Assembly: GCA_037190175.1 (NCBI GenBank)
Contig: JBBCJM010000186.1
Location: 1-44,231, forward strand
DNA length: 44,231 nucleotides
Direction of reading: 5' to 3'
DNA from: JBBCJM01 sp037190175
GTDB lineage: Bacteria; Pseudomonadota; Alphaproteobacteria; Rhodobacterales; Rhodobacteraceae
In this document: positions 27,926 through 35,893 of the stretch, piece after piece
How the letters are laid out: each line of letters begins with the position of its first letter
Numbering within the stretch: position 1 is the stretch's first letter
The notes under the pieces: model-generated
Told to the model about the DNA's origin: nothing
The model's input: the letters and a program-made list of their open reading frames with translations, nothing else
Database searches by the model: none
Made by a program: the position numbers and the translations under genes

Positions 27926-27949
27926 ACGCGGCCCCCGGAGGGGCCGCGT
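27926..27949 (-). terminator. Hairpin after flp
   Basis: ACGCGGCCCC (27926-27935) and GGGGCCGCGT (27940-27949) form a perfect 10-bp stem with loop CGGA, 28 bp after the flp stop. There is no T run behind it on the minus strand. It could be an attenuator or 3' stabiliser that keeps flp mRNA more abundant than the assembly genes, as expected for a major pilin. Confidence 0.6.
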
Positions 27950-27976
27950 CCGTGATGTCCGTACTGTGTGGCGCTA

Positions 27977-28165
27977 TCAGCCGCCACCGATCGGCTTCTC
28001 GAGCTCGGCGGCGATGTTGCCGGCCGCGGCGGAGATCGCCGGCGAGATCGCCTGCATCACGATCAGGCCCAGGCCCACGATGGCGGCGGTCAGCACGACC
28101 CAGTCAACCGTCACGGCGCCCGATTCGTCGTTCTTGAAGTTCTTGAAGATGTCCAGCAGTTTCAT
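27977..28165 (-). CDS. flp: Flp major pilin
   Basis: This 62-residue prepilin has the leader MKLLDIFKNFKNDESG cleaved before A17, giving a mature pilin of 46 residues. The hydrophobic helix AVTVDWVVLTAAIVGLGLIV has Asp-Trp where classic Flp pilins have Glu-Tyr at mature positions 5 and 6. A good ribosome site (GGAAAGGGGAC) precedes the ATG. It is the first gene of the Tad cluster, as usual, with a hairpin after it and an AT-rich regulatory region before it. Confidence 0.92.
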   Translation of the reverse strand: MKLLDIFKNFKNDESGAVTVDWVVLTAAIVGLGLIVMQAISPAISAAAGNIAAELEKPIGGG

Positions 28166-28530
28166 GATGTCCCCTTTCCTGGGAGCTGTCAGGTTCGCGT
28201 GCCAACCGCTTCGGTTCGTCTCGTTCCGGCCTCTGTTCCGTCCCGATCCCCGTCTCGGTATGCTGCGGTTATCCCCCCCGACTGTGGCCGGACTTGGAAC
28301 GTGAAGGGGCATTTTTGGGAAAATGCGAAAGATCGCCGATTTCTTGCAAGCCATTGCGGATGAACGGAAAGTTTACCGCCCCGGCTCAACCCCGCGTTGA
28401 TCGGTCCTGTGGCAGGATGGCCGATTCTGGCAGCTTCGCCACAATCGCGGGCCGAAATCGCTTGGCGGGGCAGGGCGATTCCCCCACAGTCGCCGGCAAA
28501 AGAAACGGGCAGGCGGCAGGACGGCGGGCG
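28166..28530. promoter_or_regulatory. Divergent intergenic region between flp and the transglycosylase gene
   Basis: These 365 bp hold no convincing gene. The part around 28300-28375 is AT-rich and contains the inverted repeat GCATTTT (28309-28315), loop TGGG, AAAATGC (28320-28326), a likely protein-binding site or short hairpin. The flp promoter should lie here on the minus strand and the transglycosylase promoter on the plus strand. No exact promoter hexamers could be fixed. Confidence 0.45.
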
Positions 28531-29370
28531 ATGCGGGGGGTTCCGGGCCTCAGGGCAGCGATTCTGGGCACGGCGATTCTCGGCTGCGGCCTCGGGCCGG
28601 CCTGGGCCGAGGATTTCACCTTCCGCCGCATCAAGCCCGGCGTGGGGCCGGGCCCGAAGATCACGGTGCAGATCGACCCCGAGGAACAGGCCCGCCGGCT
28701 GGCGCTGGCCCCCAAGCCGCCCCCGGCGCCCGAACCCGCCAGCCCCGCCGGCGCCGCGCCCGCCCCCGGCCCGCAATCGACCTATGCCTGGTTCTGGGAC
28801 CTGATCCCCCCGGGCCTGGGCGTGCCCGGCCGCTATCCCCAGGCCATGGCGGCGCTGGGGCAGGGGCCGGGCGGCGCCCGCGTCGCCGCCCCCCGGCTGC
28901 AGCACATGCAGACCATGGCCTCGGCCCACGGCACCACGATCCTGAAGGCGACGCTGGGCACCGAGGTCTCGCCCGCGCTGGCCTTGGCGGTGATCGCGGT
29001 GGAAAGCGCGGGGCGCGCGGATGCGGTCAGCTCGGCCGGCGCCACCGGGCTGATGCAGCTGATCCCCGCCACCGCCGAACGCTTCGGCGTGACCGACGCC
29101 ACCGATCCGGTGCAGAACATCAGGGGCGGCGTGGCCTATCTCGATTGGCTGATGAAACGCTTCGACCGCGACCCGCTGATGGTGCTGGCCGCCTATAACG
29201 CGGGCGAGGGCGCGGTCGACGCCAACCGCGGCGTGCCGCCCTATGCCGAGACGCGCGACTACGTGCCCAAGGTGCTGGCCGCCTGGCAGGTGGCGCAGGG
29301 CCTCTGCCTGACCCCGCCGGAGCTGATGACCGATCCTTGCGTGTTCAACGTGGTGGCGGTGTCGAACTGA
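28531..29370 (+). CDS. Periplasmic lytic transglycosylase (SLT domain)
   Basis: This 279-residue protein has a signal peptide (MRGVPGLRAAILGTAILG..., cleavage near AWA-E at residue 27). A Pro/Ala-rich linker at about residues 55-85 leads to an SLT domain from about 125 onward. Catalytic Glu is in AVIAVESAGRADAVSS, followed by GATGLMQLIPATAERFGV, NIRGGVAYLDWLMKRF and LAAYNAGEGAVDANRGVPPYAETRDYV, all in family order. It cuts peptidoglycan to make room for envelope machines. Placed divergently from flp, it may open the wall for the Tad pilus, which is inference. The frame is open upstream; the ATG at 28531 gives the signal peptide. Confidence 0.9.
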   Translation: MRGVPGLRAAILGTAILGCGLGPAWAEDFTFRRIKPGVGPGPKITVQIDPEEQARRLALAPKPPPAPEPASPAGAAPAPGPQSTYAWFWDLIPPGLGVPGRYPQAMAALGQGPGGARVAAPRLQHMQTMASAHGTTILKATLGTEVSPALALAVIAVESAGRADAVSSAGATGLMQLIPATAERFGVTDATDPVQNIRGGVAYLDWLMKRFDRDPLMVLAAYNAGEGAVDANRGVPPYAETRDYVPKVLAAWQVAQGLCLTPPELMTDPCVFNVVAVSN

Positions 29371-29383
29371 ACTGCCGGCGGCG

Positions 29384-29485
29384 CGCGGGCGCAGAGCGCC
29401 GGGGGCTTCGCGCCCCCAGCCAGTGGTTCACTCGAACCAATGGCGTAAACCACTGGCAACCCCGCGGGATATTTAGGACACCAAA
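29384..29485 (+). repeat. Dispersed stem-loop/tail element, copy E with an extra hairpin
   Basis: After GAGCGCC comes GGGGGC-TTCGC-GCCCCC, then a second inverted repeat CCAGTGGTT (29420-29428) and AACCACTGG (29448-29456), then CCCCGCGGGATATTTAGG and an A-rich tail with AAAGAAAAAGAAA. It lies right after the transglycosylase gene in the orientation of a plus-strand terminator. Inside the second repeat GGTTC and GAACC (29425-29438) could form an alternative, mutually exclusive stem. Confidence 0.6.
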
Positions 29486-29528
29486 GAAAAAGAAAGGGGC
29501 ATTTGAGTCAGATTGTCCCCTCCTGCTT

Positions 29529-29590
29529 TCATCTTGGCAGAAATACTCTCGGGGGGTCCGGGGGGCAGACGGCCCCCCGGCGCTCTCCGC
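29529..29590 (-). terminator. Stem-loop/tail element, copy D, after putA
   Basis: The arms CCGGGGGG (29558-29565) and CCCCCCGG (29573-29580) carry a 7-nt loop. On the minus strand they are followed by a C run and GAGAGTATTTCTGCC. It starts 19 bp after the putA stop and is almost identical to copy B at 6368. It converges with copy E, giving a two-way termination zone between the transglycosylase and putA genes. Confidence 0.65.
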
Positions 29591-29608
29591 CGATGCCACG
29601 GTGGCAGG

Positions 29609-32600
29609 TCACTCCGCGCCGTCGGCCGCCAGCAGTTGCGCATTGCCGCCCGAGGCGGTGGTGTCGATGCAGATGTGGCGTTCGTGGAAGGCATGGGCGC
29701 GGTCGGGCTGGCCGGTGACCAGCGGCAGGATCGGGCCGGGGCGGGCGGCCAGCGCCCGGGCATAGCTGCGGGCCCCGGCCTCGGCTCCCCACCACAGCGC
29801 GCCGGAGAAGCCGCCGAGCCCGGTCAGCGCCTCCGCTGCCAGGCCGGGGGCCTCCACCGCCGCCCCGCCCAGCGCGCGCACCGCCTGCGCCTGGGCCAGC
29901 GCCTGCGCGGGCGTGGGGCCGAGGCAGAGCATCGGCGCGCGGGGGTGCAGGGTCAGCCGGTTCGATTCGCCGGTGGGACCGGGCAGGGCTTCCGCCGGGC
30001 CTTCCGGCGGCCGCGGGGTGGCGGCCAGCGCCCGGCGGACCGCTTCCGCCGTGGCGGGGGCGGCGGGGTCGCCCTCCACCGCCGGGGCCGGGCGGCGGGT
30101 GAAGCGGGCCAGATAGCCCGGCCCGCCGGCCTTGGGCCCGGTGCCCGACCGCCCCTCGCCCCCGACGGGCTGCGAGCCCACCACCGCGCCGATCTGGTTG
30201 CGGTTGACGTAGATGTTCCCCGCCCGGATGGCCGAGACCGCCTCCTGCACCCGCCCGTCGATGCGGCTGTGCAGGCCGAAGGTCAGGCCATGGCCGGTGG
30301 CGTTGATCTCGGCGATCACCCGGGCCAGGTCCTCGGCCGCGAAGGTGGCGACGTGCAGCACCGGGCCGAAGACCTCGCGCCCGATGGCCGCGATGCCGGG
30401 GACGCGGATCACCGCGGGGCCGAGGAAATGGCCGCCCGCCGGCGCGGGAAGCTGCTTCACCAGCCGCCCCTCCGCCCGCGCCGCCGCCACATGCGCCGCG
30501 ATCCCCTCGGCCGCCTGCGCGTCGATCAGCGGGCCGATGTCGGTGGAAAGCCTCCACGGGTCGCCCAGCGCCAGTTCGTCCATCGCGCCCTGCAGCATCG
30601 CCAGCATCCCCGCGGCGATGTCCTCCTGCACATAGAGGCAGCGCAGGGCCGAGCAGCGTTGCCCGGCGGACTGGAAGGCCGACGCCACGATATCCCGCAC
30701 CGCCTGTTCCGGCAGCGCGGTGGAATCGACGATCATCGCGTTGATCCCCCCGGTCTCGGCGATCAGCGGCGCGCCGGGGGCAAGGTGCTCGGCCATCGCC
30801 CGGCGGATCGCCTGCGCGGTCTCGGTGGAGCCGGTGAAGGCCACGCCCGCCACCCGGGCGTGGCGGGTCAGCGCCGCGCCCACCGCCCCGTCGCCGGGCA
30901 GCAGTTGCAGCACGGCCCGCGGCACCCCGGCCTGGTGCAGGAGCTCCACCGCCCGGTGCGCGATCAGCGGCGTCTGTTCCGCGGGCTTGGCCAGCACCCC
31001 GTTGCCGGTGGCCAAGGCCGCCGCCACCTGCCCGGTGAAGATCGCCAGCGGGAAGTTCCAGGGGCTGATGCAGGCCATCACCCCCAGCGCCTCGCCCCCC
31101 GCGCCCTCGGCGTAGTAGCGCAGGAAGTCCACCGCCTCGCGCAGTTCGGCCACCGCGTCGGGCAGGGTCTTGCCGGCCTCGCGCGCCAGCAGGGCGAAGA
31201 TCGCGCCGAAGTCCTCCTCATAGAGATCCGCGGCTCGGCGCAAGATCGCAGCACGTTCGGCCGGCGGGGCGTCCCAGGGCAAAGCGTGGTCCAGCGCCGC
31301 GGCAACCGTGGCGTCAGTGGCCTCCAGCACATGGCCCACCAGCGCGCCGGTGGCGGGGTTGCGCGCCTCGGACAGCTCGCCCTCCGGCAGGTCGCAGGCC
31401 AGCACCGGCCCGGCGGTGAAGAGCGCCGTCTCGTGCGGCGCCCGGGCGGCCTCGATCCGCTCCAGATGCCCGGCATCGCTCAGGTCCCAGCCGGCGCTGT
31501 TCAGCCGGGGGGCGAAGAGCGCGGGCCCCGGCGGCAGGGCGCGGTTCACCGGGTCGTCCAGCCGCTCCAGCGCGGTCAGCGGACAGGCCGCCACCCTTTC
31601 GGCCGGGATCTCGGTATCCACCATCCGGTTGACGAAGCTGGAATTGGCGCCGTTCTCCAAGAGCCGCCGCACCAGATAGGCCAGCAGGTCGCGATGCGCC
31701 CCCACCGGGGCGTAGATGCGGCAGCGGGTGCCCTCCTCGGCCCGCACGATCTCGTGCAGCCGCTCGCCCATCCCGTGCAGGCGCTGGAACTCGAAGTCCT
31801 GGCGCCCCATCTCGCCCGCCATGTGCAGGACGGAGGCCACCGTATGGGCATTGTGGGTGGCGAACTGCGGATAGAGCCGGTCCAAGGAAAGCAGCCGCCG
31901 GGCATGGGCGATGAAGCTCACGTCGGTCGCCTGCTTGCGGGTGAAGACCGGGAAGTCGGGCAGGCCCAGCACCTGCGCCCGCTTCACCTCGCTGTCCCAG
32001 TAGGCGCCCTTGACCAGCCGCACCATCAGCCGGCGGTCGAGCCTCGTGGCCAGCCCGTCCAGCCAGTCGATCATCGGCCCCGCCCGGCGGCCATAGGCCT
32101 GCACCACCACCCCGAACCCGTCCCAGCCGGCGAGCGAGGGGTCCGACAGCACCGCCTCGATCACGTCGCAGGAGAGCGCCAGCCGGTCCGCCTCCTCGGC
32201 GTCGATGTTCAGCCCCATGCCGGCGGCCCTTGCCAGCCCGGCCAGCGCCCGCACCCGCGGCACCAGCTCCGCCATCACCCGGCCCTTCTGCGCCACCTCA
32301 TAGCGGGGATGCAGGGCGGAAAGCTTGATCGAGATCCCCGGATTGCGGCGGATGTCGCCCGTGCAGGCGGCGGCCAGCGCGGTGATGGCGCGGGAATAGG
32401 CCAGGTGATAGCGGCGGGCGTCGGCTTCCGTCCGCGCCGCCTCGCCCAGCATGTCGTAGCTGTAGCTGTACCCCTTCGCCTCGGCCTCCTTCGCCCGGGC
32501 CATGGCGGCCTCGATGCTCTCGCCCAGCACGAACTGCCGCCCCATCTCGCGCATCGCCCGGCCCACGGCGGAACGGATCACCGGCTCGCCCAGCCGCTTG

Positions 32601-33031
32601 ACCGCCGCGCGCAGGTGTTGGGCCACCCCCGGCCCGCGGTCGTCCAGCACCTTGCCGGTCAGCATCAGCGCCCAGGTGGAGGCGTTGACCAGGCTGGAGG
32701 CCGAGCGGCCCAGGTGCCGGCCCCAGTCCGAGGGCGCGATCTTGTCCTCGATCAGCGCGTCCATGGTCTCGGCGTCGGGCACCCGCAGCAAGGCCTCGGC
32801 CAGGCACATCAGCGCGATGCCCTCGTCGGTCGAAAGCCCGTATTCGGCCAGGAAGACCTCCATCAGCCCGGGCCGGGCGCTGTCGCGGATCCGCTCGACC
32901 AGCCGGGCGGCCCTGGCCTCGATCCCGGCCCGGGCGGCGGCGGAAAGGTCGACGCCCGCGATGAGGCGCGCGACCAGCGGCGGCTCGGGGGTCAGCGCGG
33001 CGCGGTCGATCAGGCGGCGGGGGTCGGACAT
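29609..33031 (-). CDS. putA: Bifunctional proline dehydrogenase / L-glutamate gamma-semialdehyde dehydrogenase PutA
   Basis: This 1140-residue enzyme oxidises proline to glutamate in two steps with FAD and NAD+. The proline dehydrogenase barrel (about residues 1-450) shows LVKGAYWD, FATHNAHTV and the FAD/substrate segment YAPVGAHRDLLAYLVRRLLE. The aldehyde dehydrogenase part (about 520-970) shows ISPWNFPLAIFTGQ, LIAETGG and the catalytic Cys in SAGQRCSALR. The last 150 residues form the extra C-terminal domain of long PutAs. There is no N-terminal ribbon-helix-helix DNA-binding domain, so regulation is left to the divergent Lrp-type gene. A terminator-like element follows. Confidence 0.97.
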   Translation of the reverse strand: MSDPRRLIDRAALTPEPPLVARLIAGVDLSAAARAGIEARAARLVERIRDSARPGLMEVFLAEYGLSTDEGIALMCLAEALLRVPDAETMDALIEDKIAPSDWGRHLGRSASSLVNASTWALMLTGKVLDDRGPGVAQHLRAAVKRLGEPVIRSAVGRAMREMGRQFVLGESIEAAMARAKEAEAKGYSYSYDMLGEAARTEADARRYHLAYSRAITALAAACTGDIRRNPGISIKLSALHPRYEVAQKGRVMAELVPRVRALAGLARAAGMGLNIDAEEADRLALSCDVIEAVLSDPSLAGWDGFGVVVQAYGRRAGPMIDWLDGLATRLDRRLMVRLVKGAYWDSEVKRAQVLGLPDFPVFTRKQATDVSFIAHARRLLSLDRLYPQFATHNAHTVASVLHMAGEMGRQDFEFQRLHGMGERLHEIVRAEEGTRCRIYAPVGAHRDLLAYLVRRLLENGANSSFVNRMVDTEIPAERVAACPLTALERLDDPVNRALPPGPALFAPRLNSAGWDLSDAGHLERIEAARAPHETALFTAGPVLACDLPEGELSEARNPATGALVGHVLEATDATVAAALDHALPWDAPPAERAAILRRAADLYEEDFGAIFALLAREAGKTLPDAVAELREAVDFLRYYAEGAGGEALGVMACISPWNFPLAIFTGQVAAALATGNGVLAKPAEQTPLIAHRAVELLHQAGVPRAVLQLLPGDGAVGAALTRHARVAGVAFTGSTETAQAIRRAMAEHLAPGAPLIAETGGINAMIVDSTALPEQAVRDIVASAFQSAGQRCSALRCLYVQEDIAAGMLAMLQGAMDELALGDPWRLSTDIGPLIDAQAAEGIAAHVAAARAEGRLVKQLPAPAGGHFLGPAVIRVPGIAAIGREVFGPVLHVATFAAEDLARVIAEINATGHGLTFGLHSRIDGRVQEAVSAIRAGNIYVNRNQIGAVVGSQPVGGEGRSGTGPKAGGPGYLARFTRRPAPAVEGDPAAPATAEAVRRALAATPRPPEGPAEALPGPTGESNRLTLHPRAPMLCLGPTPAQALAQAQAVRALGGAAVEAPGLAAEALTGLGGFSGALWWGAEAGARSYARALAARPGPILPLVTGQPDRAHAFHERHICIDTTASGGNAQLLAADGAE

Positions 33032-33135
33032 TGCGGCGGTCTCCTGAATGGCCCATCCTAGCGCGGATCGGCGGGGAGATCTGCCCGATCTGGCGCATCC
33101 TGCAGGCGGATCGCCCGAAGGGAAGGGGTTTGGCG
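33032..33135. promoter_or_regulatory. putA-putR divergent control region
   Basis: This 104-bp spacer must hold both promoters. It contains the inverted repeat GATCGG (33066-33071) and CCGATC (33085-33090) with 13-bp spacing, in a reasonable place and size for an Lrp/AsnC-type site. PutR-type activators are known to act on such divergent regions in alphaproteobacteria; this particular site is a guess from symmetry. Confidence 0.4.
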
Positions 33136-33597
33136 ATGCAGACGGACCGCGCGGAACTCGACGCCTACGACCGGGCGATCCTGCGGGTGCTGGCGGTGGA
33201 GGGGCGGATCAGCGCCACCGAACTCGCCCGCCGCATCGGGCTGTCGAAATCCCCGGTGCAGGCGCGGCTGAAGCGGCTGGAAGGCAGCGGGGTGATCCGC
33301 GGCTATTCCGCAAGGCTCGACCCGATCCGCATGGGGCTCGCGCATGTGGCCTTCGTGGAGGTGAAGCTGTCCGACACCCGCGAGGCGGCGCTCACCGCCT
33401 TCAACCGCGCCGCGGCGCAGGTGCCCGAGATCGAGGAATGCCACATGATCGCCAGCCGCTTCGACTACCTGCTGAAGGTGAGGACCGCCGACATCCAGGC
33501 CTATCGCCGCGTGCTGGGCGAAAGGATCGGCGCCCTGCCACACGTCGCCTCCACCTCCACCCATGTGGCGATGGAGACGGTGAAGGAGCTGCGGTGA
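33136..33597 (+). CDS. putR: Lrp/AsnC-family regulator, probable proline-responsive PutR
   Basis: This 153-residue protein has an N-terminal winged helix (LDAYDRAILRVLAVEGRISATELARRIGLSKSPVQARLKRLE, residues 8-50) and a C-terminal RAM ligand/oligomer domain (HVAFVEVKLSDT through CHMIASRFDYLLKV). Divergent orientation next to putA and the lack of a DNA-binding domain in PutA make proline-dependent activation of putA the likely job. The ATG at 33136 follows GGAAGGGG. The frame extends upstream, but those codons overlap the control region. Confidence 0.9.
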   Translation: MQTDRAELDAYDRAILRVLAVEGRISATELARRIGLSKSPVQARLKRLEGSGVIRGYSARLDPIRMGLAHVAFVEVKLSDTREAALTAFNRAAAQVPEIEECHMIASRFDYLLKVRTADIQAYRRVLGERIGALPHVASTSTHVAMETVKELR

Positions 33598-33617
33598 GGG
33601 GACCGACAATCCCCGGT

Positions 33618-33703
33618 TGGTGCCCGCGGCCGGGATCGAACCGGCACGGCCTTGCGGCCTGGGGAGTTTAAGTCCCCTGTGTCTACCGTTCCACCACGCG
33701 GGC
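33618..33703 (-). tRNA. tRNA-Leu (anticodon UAA)
   Basis: Read on the minus strand, the 5' acceptor arm GCCCGCG (33703-33697) pairs with CGCGGGC, followed by discriminator A and an encoded CCA (33620-33618). The anticodon arm is GGGGA-CTTAAAC-TCCCC, giving anticodon TAA. A long variable arm GGCCGCAAGGCC marks a class II tRNA, as for Leu. The T-arm carries GGTTCGATCC. It is convergent with putR. Confidence 0.96.
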
Positions 33704-33818
33704 GGGCGGGGGCAGCATAGACGACCGGCCGGCGGGCGGAAGATGCCATCGGGTCGCCCTTTTCCTGCCCGCTTGTCCGGCCAGATCCTGCTCGCTGGCA
33801 AAAAGGCGAGGGCGGGCG

Positions 33819-35108
33819 ATGGGCGGGCGGATGGCGCAGGCGGTGCTGCTGGTCGGGGGCGCCCTGATCGCGCTGTCCGTCATCGGTCTTCTGGCCGACC
33901 CCGAGGAACCGGGCCGTGATGTCGAACTGCGCCTGGCGGGCGGGGGCGAGATCGCCAAGGGTACGCGCGCCCTGGTGCTGGCTGCCGGCGAGGATGGCGA
34001 GACCCGTGAGTTTCTGCTCTGGCCGAAGCAACGGCGCGACGGCAGCATCGACCTGCGCCTGCCTCTGGCGAGTTCGGTCGCGCTGACCGAGATCGCGCTG
34101 GTGCTGGACGGCCGGGTTCTGTGGCAGACGCCGCCGTTTCTCCACACGCCGCTGCCGGAGACGAAGGAGCCTCCCGCGCCGCTGGACCTGATCGCCGATC
34201 CCGCCGGGCTTCTGCCGCTGATCGGCAACCGGCTGCACTGCCCGGACGCTGCCGTGCGTGAGGTCGCGCTCGAGCGGCAGCCGGGCAGCGCCGACATAAT
34301 TGCCACGCTGGACGGCCAGGCCCACCCGCTGCTGCCCGCCGGCGAGGGTTGGACCGCGGGCGGGATTCGGCTGGCCCCGGACGCTGACGGCTTCGTCGTC
34401 AGAGGGGCGGACGGAGGCGCCACCTTCTGCCTTCCCGGCCTCCCCACCGATCTGCGGCCTGCCCGCGTCTCTGGCCCGAGCTGGACACTCATCCTACATG
34501 GCGATGTGATCGGCTGGGCCGAGGCGGATCAGCCGCCGGCGCTGTTTCAGCCCTCGGGCACCCTGTCGGAAAGCAGCGAGTTGTCCGGCGGCGACCTCAG
34601 GCTGGACCGCATCACCTTCCGCACCGCCGGCCCGCAGATCGCCGCCACTCCCGCCGCCTGCGTCGACGACGCCACCGGCCGCGTGCTCGCCTGGCAGGTG
34701 GGGGTCCGGTTCCCCGATGGCCGCCGGCATCAGGGCTGCGCCGGCGCGCCCGCAAATCCTCCCGGAGGGATCTATGCTCTGGACGGGCTGGGCCACGGAA
34801 CGGTCGTGATCGGGGCGGAGCTGGCATTGCACGGGCCGTCCTTCACCGCGCGCTCGGCCTGTTTTGCCTATCAGGGGCGGGTGTTGAGCGGCGAGGACGG
34901 GGTGCGCTTGGCGCTTGACGGGCGCGAGGCCCTGACCGACTGCACCGGCTCGGGCCGCCGCATGGCCGAGGAACTGGACGAGGCGCTGACCACCGGCGCC
35001 CGGCTGAAAATCCGCGGTGACGGGCGGATCACCCTCTGGGCCGACCGGCCTGCCAAGGGCTGGGTCCAGCCGGCCACGACCTCCATCAACGGACAGCGCG
35101 CCGGCTGA
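33819..35108 (+). CDS. Envelope protein of unknown function with a META-like C-terminus
   Basis: This 429-residue protein has one N-terminal hydrophobic segment (about residues 6-26), so it is membrane-anchored or exported. The C-terminal 75 residues (SACFAYQGRVLSGEDG, ALTDC, MAEELDEALTTGARLKIRGDGRITLWA) follow the pattern of META/HslJ domains. The preceding part (VGVRFPDGRRHQGCAG) resembles domains found in COG3650-type proteins. The middle contains LPLIGNRLHC and ATFCLPGLP; six cysteines in all. I cannot name the N-terminal half. The ATG at 33819 is used; one four codons later is possible. It stands alone between a tRNA and the CoA-transferase genes. Confidence 0.75.
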   Translation: MGGRMAQAVLLVGGALIALSVIGLLADPEEPGRDVELRLAGGGEIAKGTRALVLAAGEDGETREFLLWPKQRRDGSIDLRLPLASSVALTEIALVLDGRVLWQTPPFLHTPLPETKEPPAPLDLIADPAGLLPLIGNRLHCPDAAVREVALERQPGSADIIATLDGQAHPLLPAGEGWTAGGIRLAPDADGFVVRGADGGATFCLPGLPTDLRPARVSGPSWTLILHGDVIGWAEADQPPALFQPSGTLSESSELSGGDLRLDRITFRTAGPQIAATPAACVDDATGRVLAWQVGVRFPDGRRHQGCAGAPANPPGGIYALDGLGHGTVVIGAELALHGPSFTARSACFAYQGRVLSGEDGVRLALDGREALTDCTGSGRRMAEELDEALTTGARLKIRGDGRITLWADRPAKGWVQPATTSINGQRAG

Positions 35109-35188
35109 TCCCGCCGCGCCGCAGCGATTGACGCAGGCGCCGGCTTGGGCGATGACGGGCGGCGACGCTGATGCCTTGGGGGGACTGC

Positions 35189-35893
35189 ATGAAGAAAGTC
35201 TATGCCTCGGCCGACGACGCCCTGCAGGGGCTTCTGGCCGACGGGATGCTGATCGCGGCCGGGGGGTTCGGCCTTTGCGGCATCCCGGAACTGCTGATCG
35301 CCGCGATCCGGCGGGCGGGCACGAAGGACCTGACGGTCGCCTCGAACAACGCGGGGGTGGACGGGTTCGGGCTGGGCGTGCTGCTGGAAAGCCGGCAGGT
35401 CAGGAAGATGATCTCCTCCTATGTCGGCGAGAACGCCGAGTTCATGCGCCAGTACCTTTCGGGCGAGCTGGAACTGGAGTTCAACCCGCAGGGAACGCTG
35501 GCCGAGCGGATGCGGGCGGGCGGGGCCGGCATCCCGGGCTTCTTCACCGCGACCGGGGTGGGCACGGTGATCGCCGAGGGCAAGCAGACCCAGGTGTTCG
35601 ACGGCAAGGAATACGTGCTGGAACGCGGGATCGTGGCGGACCTTTCCATCGTCAAGGCGTGGAGGGCCGACCCCTCGGGCAACCTCGTGTTCCGCAAGAC
35701 CGCGCGCAACTTCAACGTCCCCGCCGCCACCTGCGGCAAGGTCTGCGTGGCGGAGGTGGAGGAGATCGTGCCGCTGGGCGCGCTCGACCCCGACGCGATC
35801 CACCTGCCGGGGATCTATGTCCACCGCATCGTGCAGGGCACGCACGAGAAGCGGATCGAACAACGGACCGTGCGCAAGCGGGAGGCGGTGTGA
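35189..35893 (+). CDS. scoA: 3-oxoacid CoA-transferase subunit A
   Basis: This 234-residue alpha subunit belongs to a succinyl-CoA:3-ketoacid-type CoA-transferase, which activates acetoacetate using succinyl-CoA. The family signature GGFGLCGIPE lies at residues 25-34. ASNNAGVDGFGLG, YVGENAEFMRQYLSGELELEFNPQGTLAER and GGAGIPGFFT follow as usual. The ATG at 35189 is chosen over an upstream frame start because MKKVYAS is the family N-terminus. Its TGA overlaps the ATG of the B subunit (TGATG). Confidence 0.94.
   Translation: MKKVYASADDALQGLLADGMLIAAGGFGLCGIPELLIAAIRRAGTKDLTVASNNAGVDGFGLGVLLESRQVRKMISSYVGENAEFMRQYLSGELELEFNPQGTLAERMRAGGAGIPGFFTATGVGTVIAEGKQTQVFDGKEYVLERGIVADLSIVKAWRADPSGNLVFRKTARNFNVPAATCGKVCVAEVEEIVPLGALDPDAIHLPGIYVHRIVQGTHEKRIEQRTVRKREAV

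Noticed and set aside
28176..28200. Sigma-54 promoter for flp (TGGCAC on the minus strand)
   Set aside because: The -24-like TGGCAC is not followed by TTGC at the proper distance.
28294..28530. Upstream extension of the transglycosylase frame
   Set aside because: It would bury the signal peptide 79 residues inside the protein.
33048..33671. A 207-codon frame overlapping putR and the tRNA
   Set aside because: It is a shadow of putR in another frame and runs through the tRNA-Leu gene.
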